This document shows positions 1-6,972 of a stretch of DNA of 34,375 bases, one piece after another. The translations under genes were made by a program, and so were the position numbers. The notes under the pieces are model-generated. The model had not been told where the DNA came from and ran no database searches. It saw nothing but the letters and a program-made list of their open reading frames with translations. Origin of the DNA: Verrucomicrobiales bacterium (GTDB lineage: Bacteria > Verrucomicrobiota > Verrucomicrobiia > Verrucomicrobiales > DEV007); the NCBI GenBank assembly GCA_029233965.1, contig JARGOP010000007.1, positions 1 through 34,375 of the forward strand, read 5' to 3'. Each line of letters starts with the position of its first letter. Within the stretch, counting starts at the first letter, position 1.

Positions 1-2
1 AG

Positions 3-362
3 CGGAAGAAGTGGATCGAACGGCAGAAGCAATGGCTCAAACAGAACCGGGCCGGACAGGTCCTGCCTACTTTGAAGAAACATCTCGAACCCGCCGGCGT
101 AGCCAACGAGAATGCGCCGGTGAGGAAATGCTGGCGGTATCTGAAAAACAGGCGCGACCAACTCGACTACGAGGGCGCTTTGGAAAAGGGGCTGCCCATC
201 GGATCAGGAGAAACCGAAAGCGCCCACCGCCATCTCATCCAGCGAAGATTAAAGCTACCAGGGGCATGGTGGAAGCGTGAGACTGCCTCGGATATGGCTC
301 AACTCCGCGTCACCCGCGCCAACGGAAATTGGAAAGACTTCTGGTCGAACAAAGCCGCATAA
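3..362 (+). CDS. Transposase C-terminal fragment, ISKra4-like (5' end outside window)
   Basis: The reading frame is open from the window edge and stops at 360-362, so only the last ~119 residues are visible. They contain the motif LPIGSGETES followed by an RRLKLPGAWW segment and LRVTRANG. This is the C-terminal signature (GSGxxE, then RxKxxGxxW) of ISKra4-type DDE transposases, where the Glu of the GSG motif is thought to be the last catalytic acid. The frame shows no internal stop, so this end looks intact, but completeness of the element cannot be judged. No terminal inverted repeat can be assigned because the left end is missing. The element ends about 100 bp from the 3' end of the heat-shock gene pair. 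Family assignment is from memory of the motif; a related GSG-type IS family is possible. Confidence 0.75.
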   Translation, partial: RKKWIERQKQWLKQNRAGQVLPTLKKHLEPAGVANENAPVRKCWRYLKNRRDQLDYEGALEKGLPIGSGETESAHRHLIQRRLKLPGAWWKRETASDMAQLRVTRANGNWKDFWSNKAA

Positions 363-396
363 CAGGCACTTTCCTTCACACCCTCCCTGGAACGGA

Positions 397-428
397 AAAC
401 GGTCACCGCTGGATAGCGATGACCGTTT
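397..428 (-). terminator. Strong hairpin between transposase and hsp20 3' ends
   Basis: AAACGGTCA at 397-405 pairs perfectly with TGACCGTTT at 420-428. The stem continues inward through CGCT/AGCG after one mismatch, leaving a GGAT loop. Read on the minus strand it lies about 40 bp past the heat-shock gene stop and is followed by TTTTCCGTT, so it may be a weak terminator for that operon. It could instead be part of the insertion element end. Confidence 0.5.
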
Positions 429-466
429 GCAATGGCGGAGGATTTCCGCCCCTCTGCCCGGGACCC

Positions 467-865
467 TTACTTCACCTCAATCTTCCGCGGCTTCACTTCT
501 TCGCGAAGCGGGAGCTCGAGGGTGAGGACCCCGTCCTCAAGGCGTGCGGAGATGCCGGAAGGATCCACTTCAGGACCCACATCGAGACGCAGTCGGTAGT
601 TCTTCTCCGCCGGATAGTCCGCAAGGGGGCGCCAGCCTTCGGGAACATCAAGAAGACGCGTTGCCCGAATTTCGAGAATCTCATTCTCGGCAGTGACATC
701 GAGATGATCCTTGACCACCCCGGGCAGACTCACTGTGACTTCCCATGCATTCTCGCTGTATCGGGACTGATACTTCGGCTTGTAGACCACTCCGGGGCGA
801 ACCTGAAGCGAAGTCGAAGCACCGGCATTGGGTTTCGAGGTAGAAAGTTCGTTTTTTTCACTCAT
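467..865 (-). CDS. Small heat-shock protein, Hsp20/alpha-crystallin family (132 aa)
   Basis: Small heat-shock proteins are ATP-independent cytoplasmic holdases that bind unfolding proteins. The alpha-crystallin domain runs from about residue 35 to the end: it begins with SENAWEVTVSLPGV, has a central strand NEILEIRATR, and ends with the characteristic LEDGVLTLELP followed by a basic Pro-Arg-Lys tail (PRKIEV). The N-terminal arm is short and Ser/Thr-rich. The ATG at 863-865 is preceded by a GAAAGGAA Shine-Dalgarno-like stretch at good spacing. It lies 33 bp downstream of a second Hsp20 gene on the same strand, so the pair is probably one transcript. The two proteins differ strongly in sequence, as is common for paired sHSPs that form mixed oligomers. 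The canonical I-x-I tail motif is present only loosely (KIEV). Confidence 0.9.
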   Translation of the reverse strand: MSEKNELSTSKPNAGASTSLQVRPGVVYKPKYQSRYSENAWEVTVSLPGVVKDHLDVTAENEILEIRATRLLDVPEGWRPLADYPAEKNYRLRLDVGPEVDPSGISARLEDGVLTLELPLREEVKPRKIEVK

Positions 866-898
866 GACTTTTCCTTTCTTTTCTAAGTTCTGTTCGGG

Positions 899-1318
899 TT
901 AGCTGACTTTGATACTGACCGGCTTTCGCTCGGGAGTCTTCGGAAACGTAAGGTCGAGAATTCCGTTCTCCAGTTTGGCAGTAATACCGGCTTCATCCGT
1001 TCCTTCAGGAGTGCGCAGATAGCGTTCGAATTTCTCCCCCCCGCTATCTTCCCCGCGATGAACCGCTTTTTCGTAACTGAGCCGGACCAGACCGTCCTCA
1101 GCATCAAGATTCAGGGCTTTCTTAGCGACTCCGGACAGCTCAACCCGGGCATAAAACCGCTCGTCATCTTCGTACCACTCCACCTCGTGTTCCGGCTTGG
1201 TGAAAGCAGACGTGGTTCGAGGGGTGAAGAGTGGAGCAAAGGCCCGGAAGGGATCCGCAAAAAACGAATCCCAGTCGTTGTAGTAGTTGGTTGGATCGTT
1301 GTATCGAATCATTTTCAT
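899..1318 (-). CDS. Small heat-shock protein, Hsp20/alpha-crystallin family (139 aa)
   Basis: This is the first gene of a two-gene Hsp20 operon. The alpha-crystallin domain starts around EVEWYEDDERFYARVELSGV and includes a strand resembling DGLVRLSYEK. It ends with AKLENGILDLTFPK and the tail motif KPVSIKVS, whose I-x-V resembles the I-x-I oligomerisation tail. The N-terminal arm is rich in Asn, Tyr, Trp and Phe (NDPTNYYNDWDSFF, FRAFAPLF), typical of substrate-binding arms. I chose the ATG at 1316-1318; a second ATG lies two codons later. The frame is open further upstream to a GTG at 1390, but that extension is unlike the family. No strong Shine-Dalgarno is visible. Expected to be heat- or stress-induced; the palindromes upstream may be operators. 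Confidence 0.88.
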   Translation of the reverse strand: MKMIRYNDPTNYYNDWDSFFADPFRAFAPLFTPRTTSAFTKPEHEVEWYEDDERFYARVELSGVAKKALNLDAEDGLVRLSYEKAVHRGEDSGGEKFERYLRTPEGTDEAGITAKLENGILDLTFPKTPERKPVSIKVS

Positions 1319-1638
1319 AGGTTTTTGGGTTGGATTGAATTTCCGCCAGAAGTGGAATGCAGAAGCTGTGCCAGAAGCTTCAGCATTCACTCAACTGATT
1401 AATAGTGAATAGATTGCGAAGTTTTTACAATCCCGATACGCTAACAGAATGAGCCATTTTGGCACTCAACAGGAATCCAAAGTGCCATTTTTGAGTGTCA
1501 TTTCGACACACATTTCATGACATTATGGGATTCTATTTTATTGTAGAAATCCTTTTCCGTTCCGCTCCGGCGTGGAAAGGATAGGGAGACCGGACCCAAC
1601 CCTGTTGGGTTCTTCACCCAACCCTGTAAAGTCCCGCC
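1319..1638. other. Divergent intergenic region with two inverted repeats
   Basis: This 320-bp gap separates the minus-strand hsp20 pair from the plus-strand HAD gene. It holds two inverted repeats: ATTCACT (1385-1391) with AGTGAAT (1404-1410), spacer 12; and TGGCACT (1460-1466) with AGTGCCA (1481-1487), spacer 14. GCCATTTT is also directly repeated at 1453-1460 and 1484-1491. The half-site TTGGCACTC resembles the left half of a CIRCE element (TTAGCACTC), but the N9 spacing of CIRCE is absent. I see no small ORF or RNA gene here. Confidence 0.5.
1402..1430 (-). promoter_or_regulatory. Possible promoter for the hsp20 pair
   Basis: On the minus strand, TTGTAA (1425-1430) and CACTAT (1402-1407) are separated by 17 bp. 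They match sigma-70 boxes at 4/6 and 3/6 positions, so this is a weak prediction. The proposed -10 overlaps the inverted repeat ATTCACT/AGTGAAT (1385-1391 and 1404-1410). Confidence 0.3.
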
Positions 1639-2250
1639 ATGGTGAATGCCTTTTTGTTCGACGTCGGAAACGTGATCATTGCCTTCGATTTCAGGAAGGC
1701 GGCGCGAAAGATCGAGCCGTGCTGCGACTGCTCCGCCGGGGAAATCCTCGCGCGGGTTTCTCCTCTTACCGACACCCTTGAGCGCGGAGAGATTACGCCG
1801 GATCAATTCTACGATGAGACAACCCGACTCATCGGGTATCAGGGGGATCGGGATTTTCTGGCCCGTTCCTTCGAAGACATCTTTGAACTCAATGAACCGA
1901 TGGTCGAGTTCATTCAAGCCCGCCATGCCGAGGGAATCCCCCTACATCTTCTTTCCAACACCAACGGTATTCATGTCCCGTTTTTCGAAAAAACCTATGA
2001 GGTGTTCGACTGCTTCGACGGCCGTATCTATTCCCACGAAGTCGGCTGCATGAAGCCGGATCCTGAGATCTACCGGATCGTCAAAGAGAGGCTTCCGCTC
2101 GATCCCGCGACAACACTCTACATCGACGACCTCCCCGCCAATTGCGAAGCCGGGCGCGAGGCCGGCTTCAGGATCAACCAATACGACAGACAGAACCACG
2201 GTTCTTTTCTTCGACAGATTGCCGCGCTTTGCGGAAAAAACGGGGACTGA
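1639..2250 (+). CDS. HAD superfamily hydrolase, YihX-like (203 aa)
   Basis: A haloacid-dehalogenase-fold hydrolase, probably a sugar-phosphate or nucleotide phosphatase. Motif I is FDVGNV with the nucleophile D8. The usual second Asp is Gly, as in the YihX-type FDLGNV sequence (alpha-glucose-1-phosphatase family). Motif II is LLSNT (S106), motif III is the Lys of MKPDP (K139), and motif IV is YIDDL (D163/D164), all in normal order and spacing. The region between motifs I and II (about residues 18-85) is the helical cap of subfamily I. Length is normal for the family. The cap carries an unusual CCDC cluster near residue 28-31. It is a single gene on the plus strand, divergent from the hsp20 pair. 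The substrate cannot be told from sequence. Confidence 0.85.
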   Translation: MVNAFLFDVGNVIIAFDFRKAARKIEPCCDCSAGEILARVSPLTDTLERGEITPDQFYDETTRLIGYQGDRDFLARSFEDIFELNEPMVEFIQARHAEGIPLHLLSNTNGIHVPFFEKTYEVFDCFDGRIYSHEVGCMKPDPEIYRIVKERLPLDPATTLYIDDLPANCEAGREAGFRINQYDRQNHGSFLRQIAALCGKNGD

Positions 2251-2362
2251 TCACGTGCGGAAGGCCTTTTGACACTCGTGGGAAACGGGGGAACTTTTGG
2301 GTCGGAAACGGGCGATTCATCTCCTGAGGTGACGCTTTCTCTGAGACGATAAGACTATTTTT

Positions 2363-3715
2363 ATGAGCGAAAAAACTGACAACTCCCCCGGTGAAACCTC
2401 ACGACGTGACTTCGTGAAAAAGACAGGAGCCATTGCCGCCACTGGCGCAGCGATCGGCTTTCCTTCCGTTACCTTCGGCGCCCCGAATGACAAGAAGCTG
2501 AAAATTGGTGTCGTCGGCACCGGTGGACGCGGCGGCGGCGCGATGATGAATGCCATGAATGCAGACGACAACGTCGAGCTGTGGTCCATGGGCGACCTCT
2601 ACATGGAGGAGGCAACCAAGAAACTCGAGATGGTGCGCAAGTATGCCTCCGTCCGCGACAAAGTCAGCGAGAGCATCGACGGACGTGTCTTCAGCGGTTT
2701 GGATTCCTATGAAAAGGTGATCGATTCAGGAGTCGACGTGATCCTTCTCACAACTCCGCCGGCCTTTCGCCCCCGGCATTTCAAGGCAGCGGTTGATGCC
2801 GGCATTCATGCCTTTGTCGAGAAGCCCTGCGCCACCGACGTCGCGGGGGTCTTTGACTTTCTCGAAACGAGCAAGCTCGCGGCGGAAAAGGATCTCTCCG
2901 TATTGTGCGGATTCTGCTACCGCTACAGCCAGCACGGACGCCCTCTCTTCGAAAAGATTCACGACGGTGCTATCGGCGAAGTGGAGAGCATTCACTCCCT
3001 CTACTACGCAGGCCCCGTCAAAGCGATGCCCGATCCCGAGAGCCGTCCTGATGGCATGAGCGATACCGAGTGGCAGCTCCAGAACTGGTACAACTTCACC
3101 TGGCTCAGTGGAGATGGCATTGTGGAGCAGGGATGTCACAACGTGGACCGGATTTCCTGGGCGATGCAGGACACTGATCCTGTTGCGGCTTTCGGTAGCG
3201 GCGGCCGGACCCGTCCGAACAACGAGGGCAACATCTACGATCACTTCAGCATCACCTACGAATACGAAAACAACGTGAACTGCCACGTCGAATGGCGACA
3301 GTTCCTCGATTCCTACAACTTCACCGGTGACACGATCTACGGCACCAAAGGAATTGCGAAATTCGGCACGAGCTCAGCCGAAATCATCGGCGAAAACCCC
3401 TGGAACTGGCGCAAGCCCCGCACCGTGAAGAGCATGTATGACCTCGAGCACGAAGAGTTCTTCGGCGCGATTCGCTCCGGCGAGCGCAAAGATGACTCGG
3501 AGTGGATCGGTCACTCGACCCTTCTCGCGATCCTCGGACGCACTGCCTGTTACTCCGGCAAGCGCATCACCTGGGAAGACATGACCAAAGCCGAGCAGAA
3601 GCTTGTCCCGGACAACATCGACATCAACGGCGAGCTTCCGATCCGCCCGTCGAGGATCCCCGGCGTCCCTGAGACTCAGGACACCGTCTTCCCCGAAGAT
3701 AATCAGAACGCGTAG
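2363..3715 (+). CDS. Tat-exported Gfo/Idh/MocA family oxidoreductase (450 aa)
   Basis: A predicted NAD(P)-dependent sugar or inositol-type dehydrogenase exported folded by the Tat system. The N terminus has the twin-arginine motif SRRDFVKK (R14, R15), then an Ala/Gly-rich hydrophobic stretch. The Rossmann fingerprint GVVGTGGRGG is at 49-58, and the conserved EKP motif (E153-K154-P155, in FVEKPCATDV) marks the cofactor/substrate site. The C-terminal half matches the substrate-binding alpha/beta domain, with a typical GxVEQGCHNVD segment. Such secreted, Tat-dependent members are greatly expanded in Verrucomicrobiota and Planctomycetota and are usually linked to polysaccharide or polyol breakdown. 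It is monocistronic: a long leader upstream and a strong terminator 30 bp past the stop. The substrate is unknown. Confidence 0.92.
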   Translation: MSEKTDNSPGETSRRDFVKKTGAIAATGAAIGFPSVTFGAPNDKKLKIGVVGTGGRGGGAMMNAMNADDNVELWSMGDLYMEEATKKLEMVRKYASVRDKVSESIDGRVFSGLDSYEKVIDSGVDVILLTTPPAFRPRHFKAAVDAGIHAFVEKPCATDVAGVFDFLETSKLAAEKDLSVLCGFCYRYSQHGRPLFEKIHDGAIGEVESIHSLYYAGPVKAMPDPESRPDGMSDTEWQLQNWYNFTWLSGDGIVEQGCHNVDRISWAMQDTDPVAAFGSGGRTRPNNEGNIYDHFSITYEYENNVNCHVEWRQFLDSYNFTGDTIYGTKGIAKFGTSSAEIIGENPWNWRKPRTVKSMYDLEHEEFFGAIRSGERKDDSEWIGHSTLLAILGRTACYSGKRITWEDMTKAEQKLVPDNIDINGELPIRPSRIPGVPETQDTVFPEDNQNA

Positions 3716-3744
3716 GCTGCGGTTTACCTGAATTGATTTCAAAG

Positions 3745-3775
3745 AAGCCCCGTCCGGAAGGACGGGGCTTTTTTG
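3745..3775 (+). terminator. Rho-independent terminator after the oxidoreductase gene
   Basis: An 11-bp perfect stem, AAGCCCCGTCC (3745-3755) with GGACGGGGCTT (3760-3770), closes a GGAA loop and runs directly into a T-rich tail. It starts 30 bp after the stop codon of the Gfo/Idh/MocA gene. Confidence 0.93.
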
Positions 3776-3810
3776 TTTAGGCTGGCGCTGAAAGCTGAGA
3801 GAATCACTGC

Positions 3811-4395
3811 ATGAGAAAACTGAAAGCACTCTGGGCAATCATCTGGAGAGCATCACTGATCCTAGCGATCATAGCGGGAGGATTATTTGCTTTACGGATC
3901 CTGCTTCCACTCATCCTTCCACTCATGTTTGGAAGTGCCAAAGATCACGGAAACACCGCACGCGCACAAAACACCGCCTACAATCTAAAAAACGCCATTT
4001 CAGCGTACTTCACCGAATATCGCAAATATCCGCTCGAAATCCGGAAAGCAGATCTCACGACGACAACCGGACATCCTTTGCTCACGATACTGGTGGGAAA
4101 TAACGATCCTGCTGCGATGACATACAATCCAGGGAAAATCGCGTTTTTCTCCGGGAAAGCGGCGCGACTCAAAGATGGCCGCTACACTCGCGGGATCGAA
4201 TACAACGAAGACGGCCCCAGCTATCTTTGGGATTCGTGGGGCAATCTCTATCACGTCCGCCTGGACACGAATCACGACAACCAAATCGACGACCCCGAGT
4301 TCCCCGGTCAGCTTCTTTCCCATTCTATTCTCGTCTGGTCTGCCGGCCCCGACGGCAATTTTTCAACTTGGGATGACAATGTCAAAACGTGGTAG
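3811..4395 (+). CDS. Membrane-anchored GspG-like pseudopilin-domain protein (194 aa)
   Basis: One strongly hydrophobic N-terminal segment (about residues 12-40) is followed by an amphipathic helix, NTAYNLKNAISAYFTEYRKYP-like, that closely resembles the helix-to-loop region of type II secretion major pseudopilins (GspG). The C-terminal part has WDSWGNLYHVRLD, a Asp/Asn-rich loop and the ending ILVWSAGPDGNFSTWDDN, equivalent to the GspG DPWGNPY segment and its calcium-binding end. I see no prepilin peptidase site (Gly followed by Phe-Thr-x-x-Glu), so it may stay as a simple transmembrane-anchored periplasmic domain. A paralogue with the same C terminus follows 211 bp downstream. The role is unknown; a type II secretion or pseudopilus accessory role is inference from the domain only. 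Confidence 0.75.
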   Translation: MRKLKALWAIIWRASLILAIIAGGLFALRILLPLILPLMFGSAKDHGNTARAQNTAYNLKNAISAYFTEYRKYPLEIRKADLTTTTGHPLLTILVGNNDPAAMTYNPGKIAFFSGKAARLKDGRYTRGIEYNEDGPSYLWDSWGNLYHVRLDTNHDNQIDDPEFPGQLLSHSILVWSAGPDGNFSTWDDNVKTW

Positions 4396-4413
4396 CAGTT
4401 TCAGGTCCGACGC

Positions 4414-4433
4414 GGACAAGACGGAGCTTGTCC
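4414..4433. repeat. Small palindrome GGACAAG/CTTGTCC
   Basis: GGACAAG (4414-4420) pairs with CTTGTCC (4427-4433) across a 6-nt loop, 18 bp after the first GspG-like gene. There is no T-run, so it is not a convincing terminator. The adjoining TGTCCCTCCAG also occurs near the right end of the window (34340-34350). Confidence 0.6.
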
Positions 4434-4462
4434 CTCCAGGCTCAACCGATACCGGAATCGCT

Positions 4463-4543
4463 TTCAGTGTGTTCTGAGTATTCCGTGGTTCCAACCGGCG
4501 AAGGCTTCGGGATTTGACCACGGAAAATACGGAATACACTGAA
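4463..4543. repeat. 81-bp imperfect REP-like palindrome
   Basis: A 28-bp left arm (4463-4490, beginning TTCAGTGTGTTC and ending CCGTGGTT) and a right arm (4516-4543) are inverted repeats. By hand alignment 22 of 28 positions match, around a 25-nt loop. The arms contain the text TATTCCGTGGTT, which recalls dispersed intergenic palindromes in other large bacterial genomes. It lies between two tandem paralogous genes. Confidence 0.7.
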
Positions 4544-4606
4544 CCGGGGCAGCGCGGAGAGGGCTTTTTTCTCGGCTTGAATCGCGAAATCTTCTAAAAG
4601 CTTGTG

Positions 4607-5179
4607 ATGGGATTCATCTCTCAAGGGCTGCGAAAGCCATCGACTCAGCTGTTAGTTCTGATAGCCATAGCAGCAATTGGATTCTTACTATGGCCTACAG
4701 TGAGCTGCACGCCCCTCCCTGCGAGCTACTCCATCACCGCCAATAACGCCTACCACCTCAAGAATGCGATTCAGGCCTACCACACTGAGTTCGAGCAATA
4801 TCCCCTCGAAGGCTTTGAGGGGCCGCTTTCGTCCGGTAGCGAACAGCCTCTAATGTCCATTTTGCAGGGAACCATGAGCCAGCAACTGGAGCCGCAAAAT
4901 CCACGCCGAATCGACTTTTTCAGCGGAAAACCAGCAAAAACAAGAAAAGGCAAACCACACTCGGGATGGTCTCTGAATCCTGAGGGAAGCCGCGGCCTTT
5001 GGGACGCGTGGGGCAATCCCTATCGAGTTCGACTCAATTACGATCAAAATCATCGCGTTGAGAACCCTGAGCCGAACCCGAAGATTGGCGGCTCCGCAAT
5101 TCCCGAATCCATCCTCGTCTGGTCCGCCGGCCGCGATGGCAACTTCTCAACCTGGAAGGACAACATCAAAACGTGGTAG
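4607..5179 (+). CDS. Membrane-anchored GspG-like pseudopilin-domain protein, paralogue (190 aa)
   Basis: A diverged tandem duplicate of the preceding gene. It has an N-terminal hydrophobic segment (about residues 14-33), then NNAYHLKNAIQAYHTEF with a following YP, a central variable region, and WDAWGNPYRVRL. The C terminus, ILVWSAGRDGNFSTWKDN, is almost the same as in the paralogue. Both end in Lys-Thr-Trp. Like the first copy it has the GspG-type globular domain but no recognisable prepilin peptidase cleavage site. The TVSC sequence after the membrane segment is a poor lipobox. I take the ATG at 4607; a GTG one codon upstream is possible. The paralogues are separated by two palindromes and may be transcribed separately. 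aroD follows after 57 bp. Confidence 0.73.
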   Translation: MGFISQGLRKPSTQLLVLIAIAAIGFLLWPTVSCTPLPASYSITANNAYHLKNAIQAYHTEFEQYPLEGFEGPLSSGSEQPLMSILQGTMSQQLEPQNPRRIDFFSGKPAKTRKGKPHSGWSLNPEGSRGLWDAWGNPYRVRLNYDQNHRVENPEPNPKIGGSAIPESILVWSAGRDGNFSTWKDNIKTW

Positions 5180-5236
5180 GATTTTCCTGACAGAAACATT
5201 GCGTTCTTTCCCTGTTTATCGTTTCATCGATGCACT

Positions 5237-5926
5237 TTGAAACCGGATCTTTCTTCCAAACCTCATGTCGTCGCGACCGTTACCCAACCGGCCGACCTGA
5301 TTTATTTCTTCAACGGCGGAACCTCAAAGGCTGATATCCTCGAGTTCCGCCTCGACACCCTGCACGCCGAAATTCACGACGCCTTCGTCACCGTCGTCGA
5401 CTCGGAGTACCCCGTCCTTGCGACGGCACGTCGCGCCAAAGAAGGCGGCAGCCTGAAACTCAGCGACGAAGCACGGATCGAACTTTACGAGCGATTCCTC
5501 CCCGAGGTGGATATCATCGACACGGAGATCGCTTCGCTCCGGACTGCGCCGTTCAAATCCTTTCCCAGGCTGGTATCCTCGAAGAAGGTTCAGTTGCTGG
5601 GCTCGTTTCACGATTTCGAGAAATTCCCGGGCCTCCAGTCACTGAGCGACAAGGTCTCCGAAGCCTTTGATCTCGGGGCGGATATCGCCAAGATCGCGGT
5701 GATCATAGAGGAGATGTCCGACCTCTTTTCTGTCGTTGAACTGGTGGAACGCCACCGCAGCGAGGGACGTCTAATTTCCGCGATGGGGATGGGGCCGCTC
5801 GGCAAACTCTCCCGCCTCGTCCTCGCCCGGGCAGGGTCGTGTCTGAACTACGGTTACCTGCAGTCGCCGAACGCGCCCGGTCAATGGCCGGCCGATGAGC
5901 TTGCGGGCTTGTTGAAGAAAATTTGA
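5237..5926 (+). CDS. aroD: Type I 3-dehydroquinate dehydratase
   Basis: Catalyses the third step of the shikimate pathway, dehydrating 3-dehydroquinate to 3-dehydroshikimate through a Schiff base. The class I residues are visible: E36 and R38 in LEFR, the TAR motif near 63-65, the catalytic His H125 in SFHDF, the Schiff-base lysine K152 in AKIAV, and R193 in the GPLGKLSR segment that binds substrate. At 229 aa the length is normal for a stand-alone enzyme. No ATG is available at the right place, and the frame starts with TTG at 5237; an ATG at 5230 is in another frame. The gene lies in a loose plus-strand series and converges on a HAD gene downstream. No other shikimate gene is nearby. Confidence 0.93.
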   Translation: MKPDLSSKPHVVATVTQPADLIYFFNGGTSKADILEFRLDTLHAEIHDAFVTVVDSEYPVLATARRAKEGGSLKLSDEARIELYERFLPEVDIIDTEIASLRTAPFKSFPRLVSSKKVQLLGSFHDFEKFPGLQSLSDKVSEAFDLGADIAKIAVIIEEMSDLFSVVELVERHRSEGRLISAMGMGPLGKLSRLVLARAGSCLNYGYLQSPNAPGQWPADELAGLLKKI

Positions 5927-6042
5927 TTGGGCCGGTGATTCCGGAGTGACAGGGTTGGAGTTCACCCCGCAGCTCGCTTCCGGCCCGCTCCACCCCAGGG
6001 CGCAAACAGCAGTCAGGGTGCTCCGGGCTGCCGCAAGTTTCC

Positions 6043-6921
6043 TTAATGTGTCGGCGCCGCCACGGTACCTTCGACGAGTTCCTGACGACGCAGCTCGACG
6101 ATGCGGCCCGCGATTTCGAGAATCGTTTCCTCGAGCATCAATCGAAGGTGACTTCCGGCACGATAGTCAGCCGGCGCGATGTGTTTGATCCGCCCGGAAA
6201 CCCCCGCGAGCTGAAAGGCTTTGCGGAAGCTGATCCGGGTTTTATCCTCAGGGTTGTAAACGGCTATACTGTGCCCGCCGAACCGCTTCATGACGGTGAA
6301 ACAAGGGACATCGGTCGGTCCGTCGCCGAGATAGATCATGTTCGGAAACGGGATGGGGCGAAGCTCATCCGCCATGTGGTCATTCACATCCTCGGAAGGG
6401 TCGAGCATTCCTTTATTAATCCGGAAGAGATACTGAGTCTTCGCCGTGTGCGAAATGACGCGCCGGGGAAAGGAAATCCGACCGGCACTGTTCTCGGCAA
6501 ATTCGCAGCCGAAGATTTCGGTGAGGTAGGGCTTGAGGCGGCTTCCGTCGATGAGCGCCTTGATTCCGCTCGACACGATGTAGTGCTCAATCTTCACCCC
6601 CATGGCGCGGTGTTCATCACTGAGAAGGTCTTCCAACTCCTCGAACATTTCAGGAAGGCCGGGGAAAAATTTCAGGCCTTTCCCCAGTTCCTCGAGATCC
6701 CTGTTGCTGGGCCCGTCCATTTCGAGGTAGTCGATCATCGCCTTGAGATAGGCGAGTTCATTTTCGTAGCCCTCCTCTTCGACGAGCTTCTTGCAGCGCT
6801 TCCAGAACTCCGCAGGATTGATCCCGAATTTTGGAAAGAGCACCTCGTCCTGCATGTAGGTGGGGCTGAGAGTCTGGTCGTAGTCGTACACGATCCCGAT
6901 CACATTTTGAGGAGCTGCCAT
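6043..6921 (-). CDS. HAD superfamily phosphatase, phosphoserine-phosphatase-like (292 aa)
   Basis: A cytoplasmic HAD-fold phosphatase of the subfamily that includes phosphoserine phosphatase. Motif I is VYDYDQTL with nucleophile D13 and general acid D15. Motif II is IVSSG (S117/S118), K161 fits motif III, and motif IV is LGDGPTDVP (199-206). The cap between motifs I and II is about 100 residues, rich in charged helices. The protein is longer than SerB (~220 aa), so a different substrate is likely. The start ATG (6919-6921) is clear. It is the downstream member of a minus-strand pair with a TIGR01777 epimerase gene 51 bp away. A long opposite-strand ORF covers the same region but is a shadow. 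Confidence 0.85.
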   Translation of the reverse strand: MAAPQNVIGIVYDYDQTLSPTYMQDEVLFPKFGINPAEFWKRCKKLVEEEGYENELAYLKAMIDYLEMDGPSNRDLEELGKGLKFFPGLPEMFEELEDLLSDEHRAMGVKIEHYIVSSGIKALIDGSRLKPYLTEIFGCEFAENSAGRISFPRRVISHTAKTQYLFRINKGMLDPSEDVNDHMADELRPIPFPNMIYLGDGPTDVPCFTVMKRFGGHSIAVYNPEDKTRISFRKAFQLAGVSGRIKHIAPADYRAGSHLRLMLEETILEIAGRIVELRRQELVEGTVAAPTH

Positions 6922-6972
6922 AAGTGCGCTGAATTTACCATGAAATCCTGCTTTTGCAGGTACCGATGAAGC

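Noticed and set aside
1451-1500. CIRCE element or sigma-54 promoter upstream of hsp20
   Set aside because: Half-sites are similar to CIRCE but spacing is wrong. TGGCAC is present but no TTGC follows at the -12 distance on either strand.
6046-6969. 307-codon plus-strand frame opposite the HAD phosphatase
   Set aside because: The minus-strand gene has all four HAD motifs. The opposite frame has none and no ribosome binding site.
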